From positions 186,001 to 250,000 of the forward strand of contig JBHJGZ010000009.1 of the NCBI GenBank assembly GCA_050331295.1: DNA of 64,000 nt, read 5' to 3'. Each line of letters starts with the position of its first letter. Position 1 is the stretch's first letter. Below are positions 50,891-59,970 of this stretch, piece by piece. The position numbers and the translations under genes are program-made. The DNA is from Kuafuiihalomonas sp050331295 (GTDB taxonomy: Bacteria > Myxococcota > Kuafuiibacteriia > Kuafuiibacteriales > Kuafuiibacteriaceae). The notes beneath the pieces were generated by a model. The model was not told the DNA's origin, ran no database searches, and saw only the letters and a program-made list of their open reading frames with translations.

Positions 50891-52225
50891 TCACTCGTGA
50901 TGGATTCGCAAGATGTGAGCGTGGAGCCAATCCAGGACCGCTTGAGCGCCTAGAGGCGCACCCGAAACACGCGTGTCGCGGTCCCATTCGTGGGCTGAAT
51001 ATTCGTTTGGATAGATGTTAAAGCTATGACCCATATTCGGGTGACGAACGTAGGTGGCTTGACCGGGACGGATTCGATTGAGCATTCGTTCGATGAGGCG
51101 ATGACCGTGCGGGCCTTCGAACTGGTCGAAGACTCCGTACTGGACGAGGACGGGAGCGGCGACGTCGAGCCATGCAGATAGGACGTTCTTGGAAGCCGCT
51201 TGGCGATGGTACGCATACGGCCGGCCATAGTGGGTGCCTTCGCCGGTCCCCAGCATCCGGTCCCAGACGCCTTTGAGATCTGGGTGAGACGCTTCGATCT
51301 CCTCAGGGTCACGAGACTCCAACAAGTACTGACGATGAAAATCGATACGGCGGGTGATCTCTTCTTGGATGGCCCTTGGGTCGAAGGTGCTTCGCTCGAG
51401 TCGAATCCGGTCGAAGGTAATCATTCGTTCGAGATAGGTCACCGCTCCCCCACCATGCACGGTCACGCCTGCGACTCGGCGCCCTTGGACGACGAATGGC
51501 GCCAAGAAGCTGCCTAGACTGCTGGCCCAGACCACGACCTGGTCCGGATCCACCCACCGATGCTCGACCAGATGGTCAAAGGCAGCTTGGTACTGCGCGA
51601 CCTCACCTTCGAGATCCAGGTTGTGACAGGCCGGGCCTTCACTATCCCCGTTGCTGGATCGCTCTACTCGAAGGAGTGTCATGTTGGCCCTTCGCGCCAC
51701 ATCGAGCAACATTGCGAAGGAAGGAGAGCTCGGGGACGCTTCGATCGTGTCGCATGAGACCCACTGTATGAAGAAGATGGAGGGCCTTCGAGGCGCCGGT
51801 GGCGTAGGGGTGCTGACGTACGTTCGAAGAAGGGCTCCCGGAGCCCGAACGACTCCGAATTGGGTATCGAAACCGTCGAGATCTTCAAGGGGTTTGGGCT
51901 CGGGTGTGAATCGGACGGTTTGCCTTCGACCCGCTCGGTCCACTTCCAAGACCGCCTTGAATCCTCCATCGAGCCTACGGAGCAAGTCTCGCCCTTCATA
52001 AGGCTTGCCATAGGGGGTTCCATTCACGGTGCGCAGTGCGTCGCCCACGCGGAGACCGGCCCGTGCGGCGGGGCTTCGGTCATCCACAGACCGGACCACC
52101 AATTTCCGGTTGCGAGCCTCGAGCTGAAAGCGAAGCAGGGCTTGTCGCGGGAGGTCCGGCGCTTCGGCGAGCGCGGGTGAAGGTGCAGTCCACAGAGCAA
52201 GGCTTAGGAGGGTCGTTAAACGCAT
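50891..52225 (-). CDS. Secreted PDZ-domain alpha/beta hydrolase
   Basis: The 444-residue protein has a signal peptide (MRLTTLLSLALWTAPSPALA). A PDZ-like domain spans about 38-108 (VDDRSPAARAGLRVGDALRTVNG). A serine-hydrolase domain follows: the nucleophile lies in VVVWASSLGSFLAP, where the usual GxSxG begins with Ala, an aspartate in QYGVFDQFEGPHG and the histidine in RHPNMGHSFN. A triad is therefore likely. The early ERSSNGDSEGPACHNLD block with an oxyanion-like HGGG segment later suggests an esterase or dipeptidyl-peptidase-like enzyme. It is periplasmic or secreted. A divergent winged-helix gene starts about 100 bp upstream. The substrate is unknown. Confidence 0.8.
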   Translation of the reverse strand: MRLTTLLSLALWTAPSPALAEAPDLPRQALLRFQLEARNRKLVVRSVDDRSPAARAGLRVGDALRTVNGTPYGKPYEGRDLLRRLDGGFKAVLEVDRAGRRQTVRFTPEPKPLEDLDGFDTQFGVVRAPGALLRTYVSTPTPPAPRRPSIFFIQWVSCDTIEASPSSPSFAMLLDVARRANMTLLRVERSSNGDSEGPACHNLDLEGEVAQYQAAFDHLVEHRWVDPDQVVVWASSLGSFLAPFVVQGRRVAGVTVHGGGAVTYLERMITFDRIRLERSTFDPRAIQEEITRRIDFHRQYLLESRDPEEIEASHPDLKGVWDRMLGTGEGTHYGRPYAYHRQAASKNVLSAWLDVAAPVLVQYGVFDQFEGPHGHRLIERMLNRIRPGQATYVRHPNMGHSFNIYPNEYSAHEWDRDTRVSGAPLGAQAVLDWLHAHILRIHHE

Positions 52226-52326
52226 CGGTATTCCTTTCGCCGTCGGAGGCTGCCCGTAATCGGCTTATCTGGCCTGATGAGGACCCGATGTTTTTCCGAT
52301 GATGCATTGTCACGCGGCAGCGAGGG

Positions 52327-54414
52327 GTGAGATCAAACCCATCGATGGGCTCGAAAGGCGCGTCGGTGCAGACGCTGCATGTGGGTGACTGGGTGGTCCA
52401 TCCCGACCGCGGCCAGATTTCCTCGGGCCGCTCGGACCATCGCGTCGAACCGCGCGTCATGCAGGTGCTGCTGGAACTCGCCCGATCCCCAGGACAGACG
52501 GTGACGCGCGATCGATTGATGCAGCGAGTCTGGGGGGACGTCACCGTGACCGATGATGCGCTTCAGCGGTGCATCTCGATCCTCCGACGCACCCTGGGCC
52601 GAGGCGAGCACGGCGTTCGCATCGAAACCATTCCCAAGATTGGCTACCGCATGGTGTTGGAGCCGTCGGGTGCCCGCCCGAGGCACTGGCTTTGGTTGGG
52701 CACTGGAGTCGCCGTCGTCGTGGCCCTCCTTTTGTGGGTCGGCGGTTCTGGAGCGGTGCGCCCGCTCGTCTCGAACTGGATGAGCGCCTCGACATCCAGT
52801 CCAGCGTCCGTGCGTCCTCTCACCACCGAGCCGGGCCATGAAATGCAGCCCACCCTGTCCCCGGATGGCTCTCAGGTTGCGTACGTGTCGCGGTCCGACG
52901 GGCGGACGGATCTCTTCGTCCGCTCCGTTCAACACCCCGCCGCAGCCATTCAGCTCACCACGACATCCGAAGCGGAGCACGCTCCCGCCTACGCGCCTGA
53001 TGGAAGCTCGATTGCGTTCGCCCGAACGGGAGCTGGGCCATGTACCGTTCATTGGATCGCGGCCACCGGTGGTACCGAGCACCGCCTGTTTCGATGCGCC
53101 CATGCGCGAGAAACCGAACTTGCATGGTCCCCGGACGGGTCTCATTTGGCGTACGTCGACCGAGACTCCCCAGAAGGCCCGTTGGCGGTCCACTTTTTCG
53201 CGGTGTCGGGTCCGGCCCTCGAAGCACCGCCCCCTCCGGAAGGGGGGATCGGCGACGGAGATGTGTCCTTCTCTCCCGATGGCCGGACCCTCGCCTTTTC
53301 TCGGAGCCCGGCTCTGGGGGTCGAGGACGTCTACGTTTGGGATCTTCGGTCGAGCCGGCTCCGTCGGGTGACCCAAACCCACATGAAGCTTCACGGCATG
53401 ACCCATCTCGACGCCGATTTCCTGCTGTATGCCTCGAACCTGGGGGGAAGCTTCGGTCTTTGGAAGCAATCGGTGGCAGGGGGCAGACCGACCGCTATGC
53501 GCGCAGTGGGGCGTCACCAAGACTCTCCGGTCGCGCGGGCCGGTCGAGTCGTCTACGAGGCGTGGAGCGCTCGGGTCGATGTGGTGTCCGTCCCCGAAGT
53601 GAACGGCTCTTGGCGCCTGAATGTGCCATTGGACCCAACCCTCGTCTCGACTCACTTCGATTGGTCGCCCCGATTAGCGAATGATGGACGGGTTGCGTTT
53701 CTCTCGGATCGTACCGGCGCTGCAGAACTCTGGGTGGCGGAACGAGATGGGACCGCCCCGCGACAGCTTACGCGATTCGAGGGGCCGTACCTGCAGGATC
53801 CGACTTGGTCTCCGGACGGCACGACCATTGCTTTTGCGGCTCCAGTGGAGGGCAATTTCGATATCTTCACCGTGGATGCTGGAGGAGGGCCTCCGCTCCG
53901 AATCACCGGGGACCCGTCTCGGGACCGGGCGCCTTCTTACAGCGCCGACGGTCGCTTCCTTTACTTTTCATCCGACCGGGGAGGTTTGTTTCGACTTTGG
54001 CGAATGCCTTCTGCGGGCGGTGAGGCCACGGTTCTATGGACGGGGCGCCAAGCGGTGGAGCATCGGGGGTGGATGTATTACACCAAGTCGAGAAGCGATG
54101 GACTCTTTCGTCGTCGGCTGGGTTCTCGGGACGATGAGTCGAACTCGGAAACCGTCGTGGTGCCTGAGCTGACTCCGGTCGACCAGAACAACTGGTTCGT
54201 TGACGGCGACAACGTGGTTTTCGTTCATCGACCGTCCCCTTCGCATCCTCAGTTGGTTCAGCAGAGCCTTTCTACGGGCGTTCGAGTCCAGATCGGTGAT
54301 TTGCCTCGTTTCTACCATACGTCAGGTGTGGCCTTGGGCCCGGACCGTCGCCTTTGGTTCGCCCAGGTGATTCGGAGCGAGACCGACCTCTACGTGATCG
54401 ACTTGGGGCGATGA
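52327..54414 (+). CDS. CadC-like winged-helix membrane protein with TolB/WD40-like beta-propeller
   Basis: The GTG at 52327 is taken as start; an ATG at 52345 is the alternative. The 695-residue protein has an N-terminal OmpR-type DNA-binding winged helix (about 18-112: VEPRVMQVLLELARSPGQTV, VTVTDDALQRCISILRRTLG, IPKIGYRMV), one membrane helix near 119-140 (WLWLGTGVAVVVALLLWVGG), and a periplasmic domain of about 540 residues with repeated LSPDGSQVAYVS-, YAPDGSSIAFAR-, WSPDGSHLAYVD-type strands, i.e. TolB-like propeller blades. It is a one-component membrane-bound regulator, sensing outside and binding DNA inside. Its target is unknown; the divergent hydrolase gene is a reasonable guess. Confidence 0.88.
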   Translation: MRSNPSMGSKGASVQTLHVGDWVVHPDRGQISSGRSDHRVEPRVMQVLLELARSPGQTVTRDRLMQRVWGDVTVTDDALQRCISILRRTLGRGEHGVRIETIPKIGYRMVLEPSGARPRHWLWLGTGVAVVVALLLWVGGSGAVRPLVSNWMSASTSSPASVRPLTTEPGHEMQPTLSPDGSQVAYVSRSDGRTDLFVRSVQHPAAAIQLTTTSEAEHAPAYAPDGSSIAFARTGAGPCTVHWIAATGGTEHRLFRCAHARETELAWSPDGSHLAYVDRDSPEGPLAVHFFAVSGPALEAPPPPEGGIGDGDVSFSPDGRTLAFSRSPALGVEDVYVWDLRSSRLRRVTQTHMKLHGMTHLDADFLLYASNLGGSFGLWKQSVAGGRPTAMRAVGRHQDSPVARAGRVVYEAWSARVDVVSVPEVNGSWRLNVPLDPTLVSTHFDWSPRLANDGRVAFLSDRTGAAELWVAERDGTAPRQLTRFEGPYLQDPTWSPDGTTIAFAAPVEGNFDIFTVDAGGGPPLRITGDPSRDRAPSYSADGRFLYFSSDRGGLFRLWRMPSAGGEATVLWTGRQAVEHRGWMYYTKSRSDGLFRRRLGSRDDESNSETVVVPELTPVDQNNWFVDGDNVVFVHRPSPSHPQLVQQSLSTGVRVQIGDLPRFYHTSGVALGPDRRLWFAQVIRSETDLYVIDLGR

Positions 54415-54490
54415 TTCGAGTCCAGAACGCGCCCGAACCCATGCGAAATCCATGACGGCCACAATGGACGCAACTCACGGGTTCTGGGGA

Positions 54491-54766
54491 TCACACCTGT
54501 TCGACGGCCTCGTGGACCTCGGGCATCGTGAACGCCGGCAACGTGGTGAGTTGACCGAAACCTTGCGTGTTGTACCACAACGAAAGGGCCAACATGGCGC
54601 GCGGCTCCCCCCGTACCACTTCGACGAAATCGTACGGTCCTTGAGTGTACAAGATGGTTTCAGGTGTGATGTTCAGCTCGTGGAGCTTCGTATGCACTGC
54701 TTCGACCCGCTTCACCGGGTCCTCGCCCCACCGGGGACCAATCTTCCCCAAGACGACGTATTTCAT
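54491..54766 (-). CDS. GYD-domain protein
   Basis: The ATG at 54766 (MKYVVLGKIGPRW) gives a 91-residue protein; the upstream extension is not supported. The sequence has the GYD pattern: VKRVEAVHTKLHEL, TILYTQGPYDFVEVV (GxYDFV, the naming motif) and a final LTTLPAFTMPEV. It is a small ferredoxin-like alpha/beta protein of unknown function. It converges on the propeller protein gene with a 76-bp gap and stands alone. Confidence 0.8.
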   Translation of the reverse strand: MKYVVLGKIGPRWGEDPVKRVEAVHTKLHELNITPETILYTQGPYDFVEVVRGEPRAMLALSLWYNTQGFGQLTTLPAFTMPEVHEAVEQV

Positions 54767-55092
54767 GCCCAAGTTGTGCCGGGATTGCCGCGAATGCTCA
54801 AGATGCCTGGCCGATGCGATTCCGGCGTAAGGGAACCGTACTCGCATCCCACAGTTGACTCCCGCTCGGCCCCCCTCGGATGAAGGATCGATGCTCCCTC
54901 GTCAGCGCCGCGTATACGAGCACACGGTTGGCCGAGCGGTGGTTCTTCCGAGATACATTCGGGCCAATAGCCGCAGGTACGGCGCCAGGACAGCGTGACC
55001 GGTCACGATGAGGTTCGGACAGGGGCCCGTTTTGACGCTGGCGGTTGCCAGCGCAGCCGAGCCTCCGGTAAGGCGCCGCAAGGAAGCTTTGC
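54767..55092. other. 326-bp gap between the GYD gene and larB
   Basis: The gap between these divergent genes holds no convincing gene. The only structure seen is a perfect hairpin, CGCTGGC-GGTT-GCCAGCG (55036-55053), ending 39 bases before the larB start; neither strand shows a T-run after it, so it may affect larB expression rather than end transcription. Promoters for both genes must lie here but no clear -35/-10 pair stands out. Confidence 0.5.
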
Positions 55093-55863
55093 ATGGACTT
55101 GGAGCAGATTTTGGCTGGGGTTTCCGAAGGGACGATGAGCGTCCCCGACGCGGCACAGCGCCTTCGAGCATGGGGAATCGAGGATCTCGGTTTCGCGCAG
55201 ATTGACCAAGATAGGGCGCGTCGAACCGGGTGGCCGGAGGTGGTCTTTGGTCCCGGCAAGAGTCCTGCCCAGTTGGCGTTGCTTCTGACCCGGATCCATT
55301 CGCGCCACGGTTTTGCACTGGCAACTCGTGTGGAATCGGTCATCGTGCCCGCTCTACGAGACGCCCTCGGTACGGCGGGACAGGAGGCGACCTACGATCC
55401 ATTGAGTCGACTCTTTTGGATGGGTGGTCCTCTTCCCAGTCGCGCTCGCGGTCGCGTGGCAGTCTGCTCGGCAGGTACATCCGACCGGGCTGTGGCGGAA
55501 GAAGCAGCCAAGACGGCCGAGCTATTCGGCAACGAAGTCGAGCGCATCGATGATATTGGTGTGGCCGGACTTCACCGCGCTTTGGCCGCTCGACATCGAC
55601 TGGAAGCGGCCGAAGTGGTCATCGCGGTGGCGGGCATGGAGGGCGCGCTCTTCAGCGTCGTGAAGAATCTGATCAGTCGTCCGGTCATCGCGGTACCCAC
55701 TAGCGTAGGGGGTGGATTGTCCGGCATGGTGGCGTTGTTCTCGGCCCTTTCTTCGTGCGCATCGGGGGTCACGGTGGTCGGAATCGACAATGGCTTCGGG
55801 GCTGGGTTTGCGGCCTCGGTCATCAACGCAAGGGCCGGCGAGGGCCTGAAAGCTTCCGTCTAG
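55093..55863 (+). CDS. larB: Nickel-pincer cofactor biosynthesis protein LarB
   Basis: The 256-residue protein begins MDLEQILAGVSEGTMSVPDA. The C-terminal AIR-carboxylase-like domain has VAVCSAGTSDRAVAEEAAK, VVIAVAGMEGALFSVV, RPVIAVPTSVGGG and LSSCASGVTVVGIDNGFGA, with Cys222 in the place of the LarB cysteine that bonds covalently to nicotinic acid adenine dinucleotide. LarB carboxylates and hydrolyses that compound in the first step of the nickel pincer cofactor used by lactate racemase and related epimerases. larC lies 69 bp downstream. Where many LarB proteins have SVGYG this one has SVGGG, a modest change. Confidence 0.9.
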   Translation: MDLEQILAGVSEGTMSVPDAAQRLRAWGIEDLGFAQIDQDRARRTGWPEVVFGPGKSPAQLALLLTRIHSRHGFALATRVESVIVPALRDALGTAGQEATYDPLSRLFWMGGPLPSRARGRVAVCSAGTSDRAVAEEAAKTAELFGNEVERIDDIGVAGLHRALAARHRLEAAEVVIAVAGMEGALFSVVKNLISRPVIAVPTSVGGGLSGMVALFSALSSCASGVTVVGIDNGFGAGFAASVINARAGEGLKASV

Positions 55864-55932
55864 GAGCTGGGTGGTGACTGGGCTCGATCTCCGACGAATG
55901 AGCCCCAATGCCGGGTGCGAGGCAAGGCGAAG

Positions 55933-57225
55933 ATGAAAACACTGTTTTGGGATCTCGTGGGCGGTGCGGCCGGTGACATGTTGATGGCGTCGTTGGTCGA
56001 CGCCGGTGCAGACCCGGACAAAATTCGAGCTGCCGTGGACAGTGTGGGCCTGGAGGGGGTCGAACTCGTCGTGAACGACGTACGCTCAGCTGGACTTCGG
56101 GCCAAGCAGGTCGACGTGATGATCCACGGTCGACTCGCCGACACTGGGCCAGGCCCGTGGACCCCGCTGATGCAGCCCTCGAGCGGCATCGAGCGTGGGC
56201 AAGACGGACACGGTCACGGCGGCCACCGAGCTTACTCCGCGATCCGCGAGATTCTCGAGAAGTCGGCCCTTCCGGTCCGAGTCAAACGAGATGCGCAACG
56301 CACCTTTCGACTCTTGGCCGAATCGGAAGCGGACGCGCACGGTGTGCCGCTGGAAGATGTGATGTTTCACGAGGTGGGGGCAGACGATGCGATCGTCGAC
56401 ATTGTTGGTGTGGCGGTCGCCTTGGACGACCTGGGGGTGGAACGGATCGTCGTGTCGCCCGTCCCTCTGGGCCGGGGCATCGTCCGAGGGGCCCACGGTC
56501 CGATTCCGCTTCCCGGGCCCGCCACCCTCCATCTCCTCCGAGACGTGCCGGTCTTGGACTGTGGGCTGGAGGGCGAGTCCGTGACGCCGACGGGAGCTGC
56601 CCTCCTCCGAGCTCACGCTGGAGGATTTGGCACGATGCCATCGATGGTGCTTCGGACGGTGGGGACCGGAGCGGGTCACAAGCAGTGGCCGGATCGACCG
56701 AACGTCGTTCGGGCATTGGTCGGCGAGTCCGCTTCCGTGCCGGTTGGGCACGATGAGGTGCTCGAGGTCAGCGCCAACATGGACGACATGCTCCCACAAC
56801 ACGTACCGGTGTTGATCGACGAACTCTTGGCGGCGGGGGCGTTCGATGCGTGGGCAACGCCGGCTCAAATGAAGAAGGGCCGGCAGGGTTCGGTGGTGTG
56901 TGCATTGGTTCGGAGTACCCAAAGCGAGGCGGTCAAGTCGGCCTTCTTTCAGCACGGCAGTACGCTCGGCGTCCGGGAGGTCGCCGTACAGCGTACCCTT
57001 CTCGCCCGGGACGTCACGGCGGTCGAGACGGAGTTTGGATCGGTGCGCATCAAGCGAGCTTTTCGTCCGAATGGTCTGACCATCGTTCCGGAGCACGACG
57101 ACTGCGTGGACGCGGCGCGCCGATGCCGCACATCTGTCCGAACGGTCTACGAAGCGGCGATTCGGGCCGCTTCGGTGGCCAGGCACCCGACCCCGACCTC
57201 AGGCCGCCTCGCGAAAGAAGGATAA
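55933..57225 (+). CDS. larC: Nickel insertion protein LarC
   Basis: The ATG at 55933 (MKTLFWDLVGGAAGDML) follows AAGGCGAAG; a GTG six codons upstream is less likely. The 430-residue protein has the LarC layout: an N-terminal domain with DLVGGAAGDM, a histidine-rich insert, GQDGHGHGGHRAYSAI near 95-115, probably the nickel-binding region, HEVGADDAIVDIVG near 150-163 and a C-terminal half with ANMDDMLPQHVPVLIDEL and MKKGRQGSVVCAL. It is one unbroken frame, unlike LarC of some lactobacilli that needs a frameshift. It inserts nickel into the pincer cofactor. Neither larE nor larA is nearby. Its 3' end overlaps the convergent hydrolase by 27 bp. Confidence 0.92.
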   Translation: MKTLFWDLVGGAAGDMLMASLVDAGADPDKIRAAVDSVGLEGVELVVNDVRSAGLRAKQVDVMIHGRLADTGPGPWTPLMQPSSGIERGQDGHGHGGHRAYSAIREILEKSALPVRVKRDAQRTFRLLAESEADAHGVPLEDVMFHEVGADDAIVDIVGVAVALDDLGVERIVVSPVPLGRGIVRGAHGPIPLPGPATLHLLRDVPVLDCGLEGESVTPTGAALLRAHAGGFGTMPSMVLRTVGTGAGHKQWPDRPNVVRALVGESASVPVGHDEVLEVSANMDDMLPQHVPVLIDELLAAGAFDAWATPAQMKKGRQGSVVCALVRSTQSEAVKSAFFQHGSTLGVREVAVQRTLLARDVTAVETEFGSVRIKRAFRPNGLTIVPEHDDCVDAARRCRTSVRTVYEAAIRAASVARHPTPTSGRLAKEG

Positions 57226-58011
57226 GATTTCTGCCGAGGTGCGCGCCGGCTCCTCGATGGTGCTCAGGTGCCCCGCTCGGGGAATGCGTATCAACCGGGC
57301 CTGCGGGATGCGGCTGGCGATGTCCAGCGCCCGGGCAGGAGGCGTTGCGCGGTCTTCTTCGCCGACCATTACCAATGTCGGAGCTCGGATTTTCGGTAGC
57401 TCCGAGCGGAAGTCGTCCCGAGAGAATATTGCCTGCCCGAATCGAACCAGGTGTTCGATGTTCATACCCTTGATCCGTTCCCGCCAAACGTTCCGAAGCT
57501 CTTCACGGCTCGGGTCCTCCAAGAACGTGTCCCCGAACATCGCCTTCATACCCTCTCCCACCACGGGACCGAAACCGACGGTTCGAAGCACCAAGAACAA
57601 GCCTTCGTATTTGATCCGTTGGGGCAGGGCTTCGGGTGCGGCCGACGTACCCATGAGGACCAGTCGATGGATCAGGTCAGGACGGCGGGCGGCGATTCGC
57701 ATACCGACGAAGCCTCCGGTGGAAAGGCCGGCCCAATGGACATGGGAGAGTTCCAGGGCCTGGAGGAGGCCGAGCCCGTCTTCGTAGATGGCTTCGAGGC
57801 CGAACTTGGCGGTCCGAGTGTTGGGCCAGCCGCTTTCTCCGTGCCCCCGATGGTCGTAGGCGATCACGCGAAAGTGCGGAGCGAGGGCTTCGATTTGGGC
57901 TTCCCACATGCGGGAGTCGACGAGAAAGCTGTGGGAGAGCACGACGGTTTGCGGGCCGGAACCCCATTCCTGGTAGTGTATCGGGAGGCCTCGGACGTCG
58001 ATGTGGGGCAT
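57199..58011 (-). CDS. Alpha/beta hydrolase (3-oxoadipate enol-lactonase-like)
   Basis: The ATG at 58011 (MPHIDVRGLPIHYQEWGSG) gives 270 residues; the open frame upstream to 58152 is not supported. The fold 1 landmarks are RVIAYDHRGHGES with the oxyanion region before it (LSHSFLVDSRMW), nucleophile Ser in HWAGLSTGGFVGM near 103-107, acid in VGEEDRATPP and His in RAGHLSTIEEP. The catalytic triad is intact. It resembles 3-oxoadipate enol-lactone hydrolases but such enzymes act on many esters and lactones, so the substrate is uncertain. It overlaps the end of larC by 27 bp and is divergent from an acyl-CoA dehydrogenase gene. Confidence 0.88.
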   Translation of the reverse strand: MPHIDVRGLPIHYQEWGSGPQTVVLSHSFLVDSRMWEAQIEALAPHFRVIAYDHRGHGESGWPNTRTAKFGLEAIYEDGLGLLQALELSHVHWAGLSTGGFVGMRIAARRPDLIHRLVLMGTSAAPEALPQRIKYEGLFLVLRTVGFGPVVGEGMKAMFGDTFLEDPSREELRNVWRERIKGMNIEHLVRFGQAIFSRDDFRSELPKIRAPTLVMVGEEDRATPPARALDIASRIPQARLIRIPRAGHLSTIEEPARTSAEILSFFREAA

Positions 58012-58163
58012 GCCGCCATTGAGACTACGGGTCCGCAGCCTGTCCAGGCTGTCGACACGCGCGGCTTCTTCGCCTGTCCGGCCGCCGGAGCGGCGCCGAA
58101 ATGACCAGCTTCCGCCACTCCGTTCGTGACGACCGCGGGGGAAATGAGGCAACCTCCCCGGAC

Positions 58164-59957
58164 ATGTATACCGCTCCTGTCTCCGATATGCGTTTCGTCC
58201 TCGACCACGTCTTGGAAGTCCCGAAACTTTCGACGGTTTCCGGATTCGAAGACGCGGGTTTGGATGCGGTCGGGCCCATCTTGGACGAGGCCGCCAAAGT
58301 CGCCCGTGACGCGCTGGCTCCTGTCAACTTTTCCGGCGATCGTGAGCACTCGATCTGGAAAGACAAGGTGGTCACCATGCCTAAGGGTTTCGTGGAGGCC
58401 TATCGAGCCTACCGAGATGGCGGGTGGAATGCTCTACCGTTCGAGCCCGAGTACGGTGGCCAGGGGCTTCCGTGGTGCGTGGCCTTCGCCGTTCAGGAGA
58501 TGTGGCAGTCCGCCAACATGTCTTTCGCCCTCTGTCCGATGCTGAATCAGAGCGCGGTGGAGATGCTCCAAGGATTCGGCTCCGAGTCGCAAAAGAGTAC
58601 CTGGTTGGAGAATCTGATCAGCGGTCACTGGACGGGAACCATGAACCTGAGTGAGCCGCAGGCTGGCTCTGACCTTTCCGCGGTTCGATGCATGGCTACG
58701 CCCGCACCAGAGCTCGGGGACGGTACGTATCGGCTCAAGGGCTCCAAGATCTGGATCACCTACGGGGAGCACGACCTGGCGGAAAACATCGTGCACATGG
58801 TTCTCGCGCGGACGCCCGATGCACCGGAGGGCACCCGGGGCATCAGTCTGTTCATTGTTCCAAAGTTCTTGGTGAAGCCGGACGGGACCCTCGGTGAGCG
58901 GAACGATGTGTACTGCGAAGGTATAGAACACAAGCTCGGAATCAATGCTTCTCCCACATGCACCATGATGTACGGCGACAACGGCGATGGCGCGGTCGGA
59001 TACATCGTCGGGCGTGAGCAAGAAGGTCTCCGACTGATGTTCGTGATGATGAACAATGCACGCCTGGCTGTGGGACTCCAAGGCATTGCCGTCGCCCAAC
59101 GGTCCTACGAGCTGGCCTTGGCCTATGCGATGGACCGGGTACAGTCGAAGAGCCTTGCCAACCCGGACCAAGGCGCTGCGCGGATCATCGAGCACGCCGA
59201 TGTGCGCCGGATGCTGCTGCGCATGAAGAGCCTGACCGAAGCCGGCCGCGCCCTGACGTACTACGCCGCCTACTGCGTGGACATCAGCAAACGTCATCCG
59301 GACGCGGCCGAGCGAGCTCAAGCCCAGGCCATGGTCGACCTGTTGACGCCGGTTGTGAAGGGCTGGGGTACCGATCTCGGATGCGAGGTGTCCTCCCTCG
59401 GCATCCAAATTCACGGGGGCATGGGCTACGTGGAAGAGACCGGTGCAGCGCAGTACTTCCGAGATGCGCGAATCGCGCCGATCTACGAGGGCACCAACGG
59501 CATCCAGGCCAACGACTTGATGTTCCGGAAGACGGTTCGAGACGGGGGCAATGCCGCCATGGGCTTCGTCGCTTCGGTCCGGGAGTGCGCACAAGCGCTC
59601 GAAGCCTCCGGAGCTCCACAGCTGATGGCCATGAAACCGCGGCTCTCGGATTCCGCCGACGCCTTGGAGGAAGCCGTTCGCTTCATTGCGGAGCATGGCA
59701 AAGCAGATCCGAACGGGGTCGCCGCTGGCGCGTATCCGTATCTCGAACTTTTCGGGACCGTGGCCGGTGGTTGGATGCTGGCCAAGTCGGCGTTGGCTGC
59801 GCACGCATCCGAGACCATCGAGGCCGATTTCAAGGCCTCCAAGCTCGCGGTGGCCTCGTTTTACGCCGACACGTTCCTGCCCAAGGCGCGCGGATTCCTG
59901 CCTTCCATCACCGCTACTGGTTCAACGGTCAACGAGCTGCCGGAGTCGGCCTTCTGA
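58164..59957 (+). CDS. Acyl-CoA dehydrogenase (DmdC-like long form)
   Basis: The ATG at 58164 (MYTAPVSDMRFVLDHVLEV) is the typical start of this long group; an ATG at 58101 would add 21 residues. The 597-residue flavoprotein contains GTMNLSEPQAGSDLSAV near 185-200 and KIWITYGEHDL, the FAD and substrate region, NNARLAVGLQGIAVAQRSYE, QIHGGMGYVEETGAAQYFRDARI and the catalytic Glu in APIYEGTNGIQANDL, followed by a C-terminal extra domain of about 120 residues. It introduces the alpha,beta double bond into acyl-CoA and passes electrons to ETF. The substrate may be an ordinary or methylthio acyl-CoA. A methyltransferase gene follows after 13 bp. Confidence 0.92.
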   Translation: MYTAPVSDMRFVLDHVLEVPKLSTVSGFEDAGLDAVGPILDEAAKVARDALAPVNFSGDREHSIWKDKVVTMPKGFVEAYRAYRDGGWNALPFEPEYGGQGLPWCVAFAVQEMWQSANMSFALCPMLNQSAVEMLQGFGSESQKSTWLENLISGHWTGTMNLSEPQAGSDLSAVRCMATPAPELGDGTYRLKGSKIWITYGEHDLAENIVHMVLARTPDAPEGTRGISLFIVPKFLVKPDGTLGERNDVYCEGIEHKLGINASPTCTMMYGDNGDGAVGYIVGREQEGLRLMFVMMNNARLAVGLQGIAVAQRSYELALAYAMDRVQSKSLANPDQGAARIIEHADVRRMLLRMKSLTEAGRALTYYAAYCVDISKRHPDAAERAQAQAMVDLLTPVVKGWGTDLGCEVSSLGIQIHGGMGYVEETGAAQYFRDARIAPIYEGTNGIQANDLMFRKTVRDGGNAAMGFVASVRECAQALEASGAPQLMAMKPRLSDSADALEEAVRFIAEHGKADPNGVAAGAYPYLELFGTVAGGWMLAKSALAAHASETIEADFKASKLAVASFYADTFLPKARGFLPSITATGSTVNELPESAF

Positions 59958-59970
59958 ATGAGCCGGTCCG

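Noticed and set aside
52333..53655. A 440-codon minus-strand frame inside the winged-helix/propeller gene
   Set aside because: The propeller repeats are clear on the plus strand; the other frame is low in hydrophobic residues and lacks motifs.
58434..59804. A 456-codon minus-strand frame across the acyl-CoA dehydrogenase
   Set aside because: It is the antisense shadow of a gene with all family motifs and has no recognisable domain or start site.
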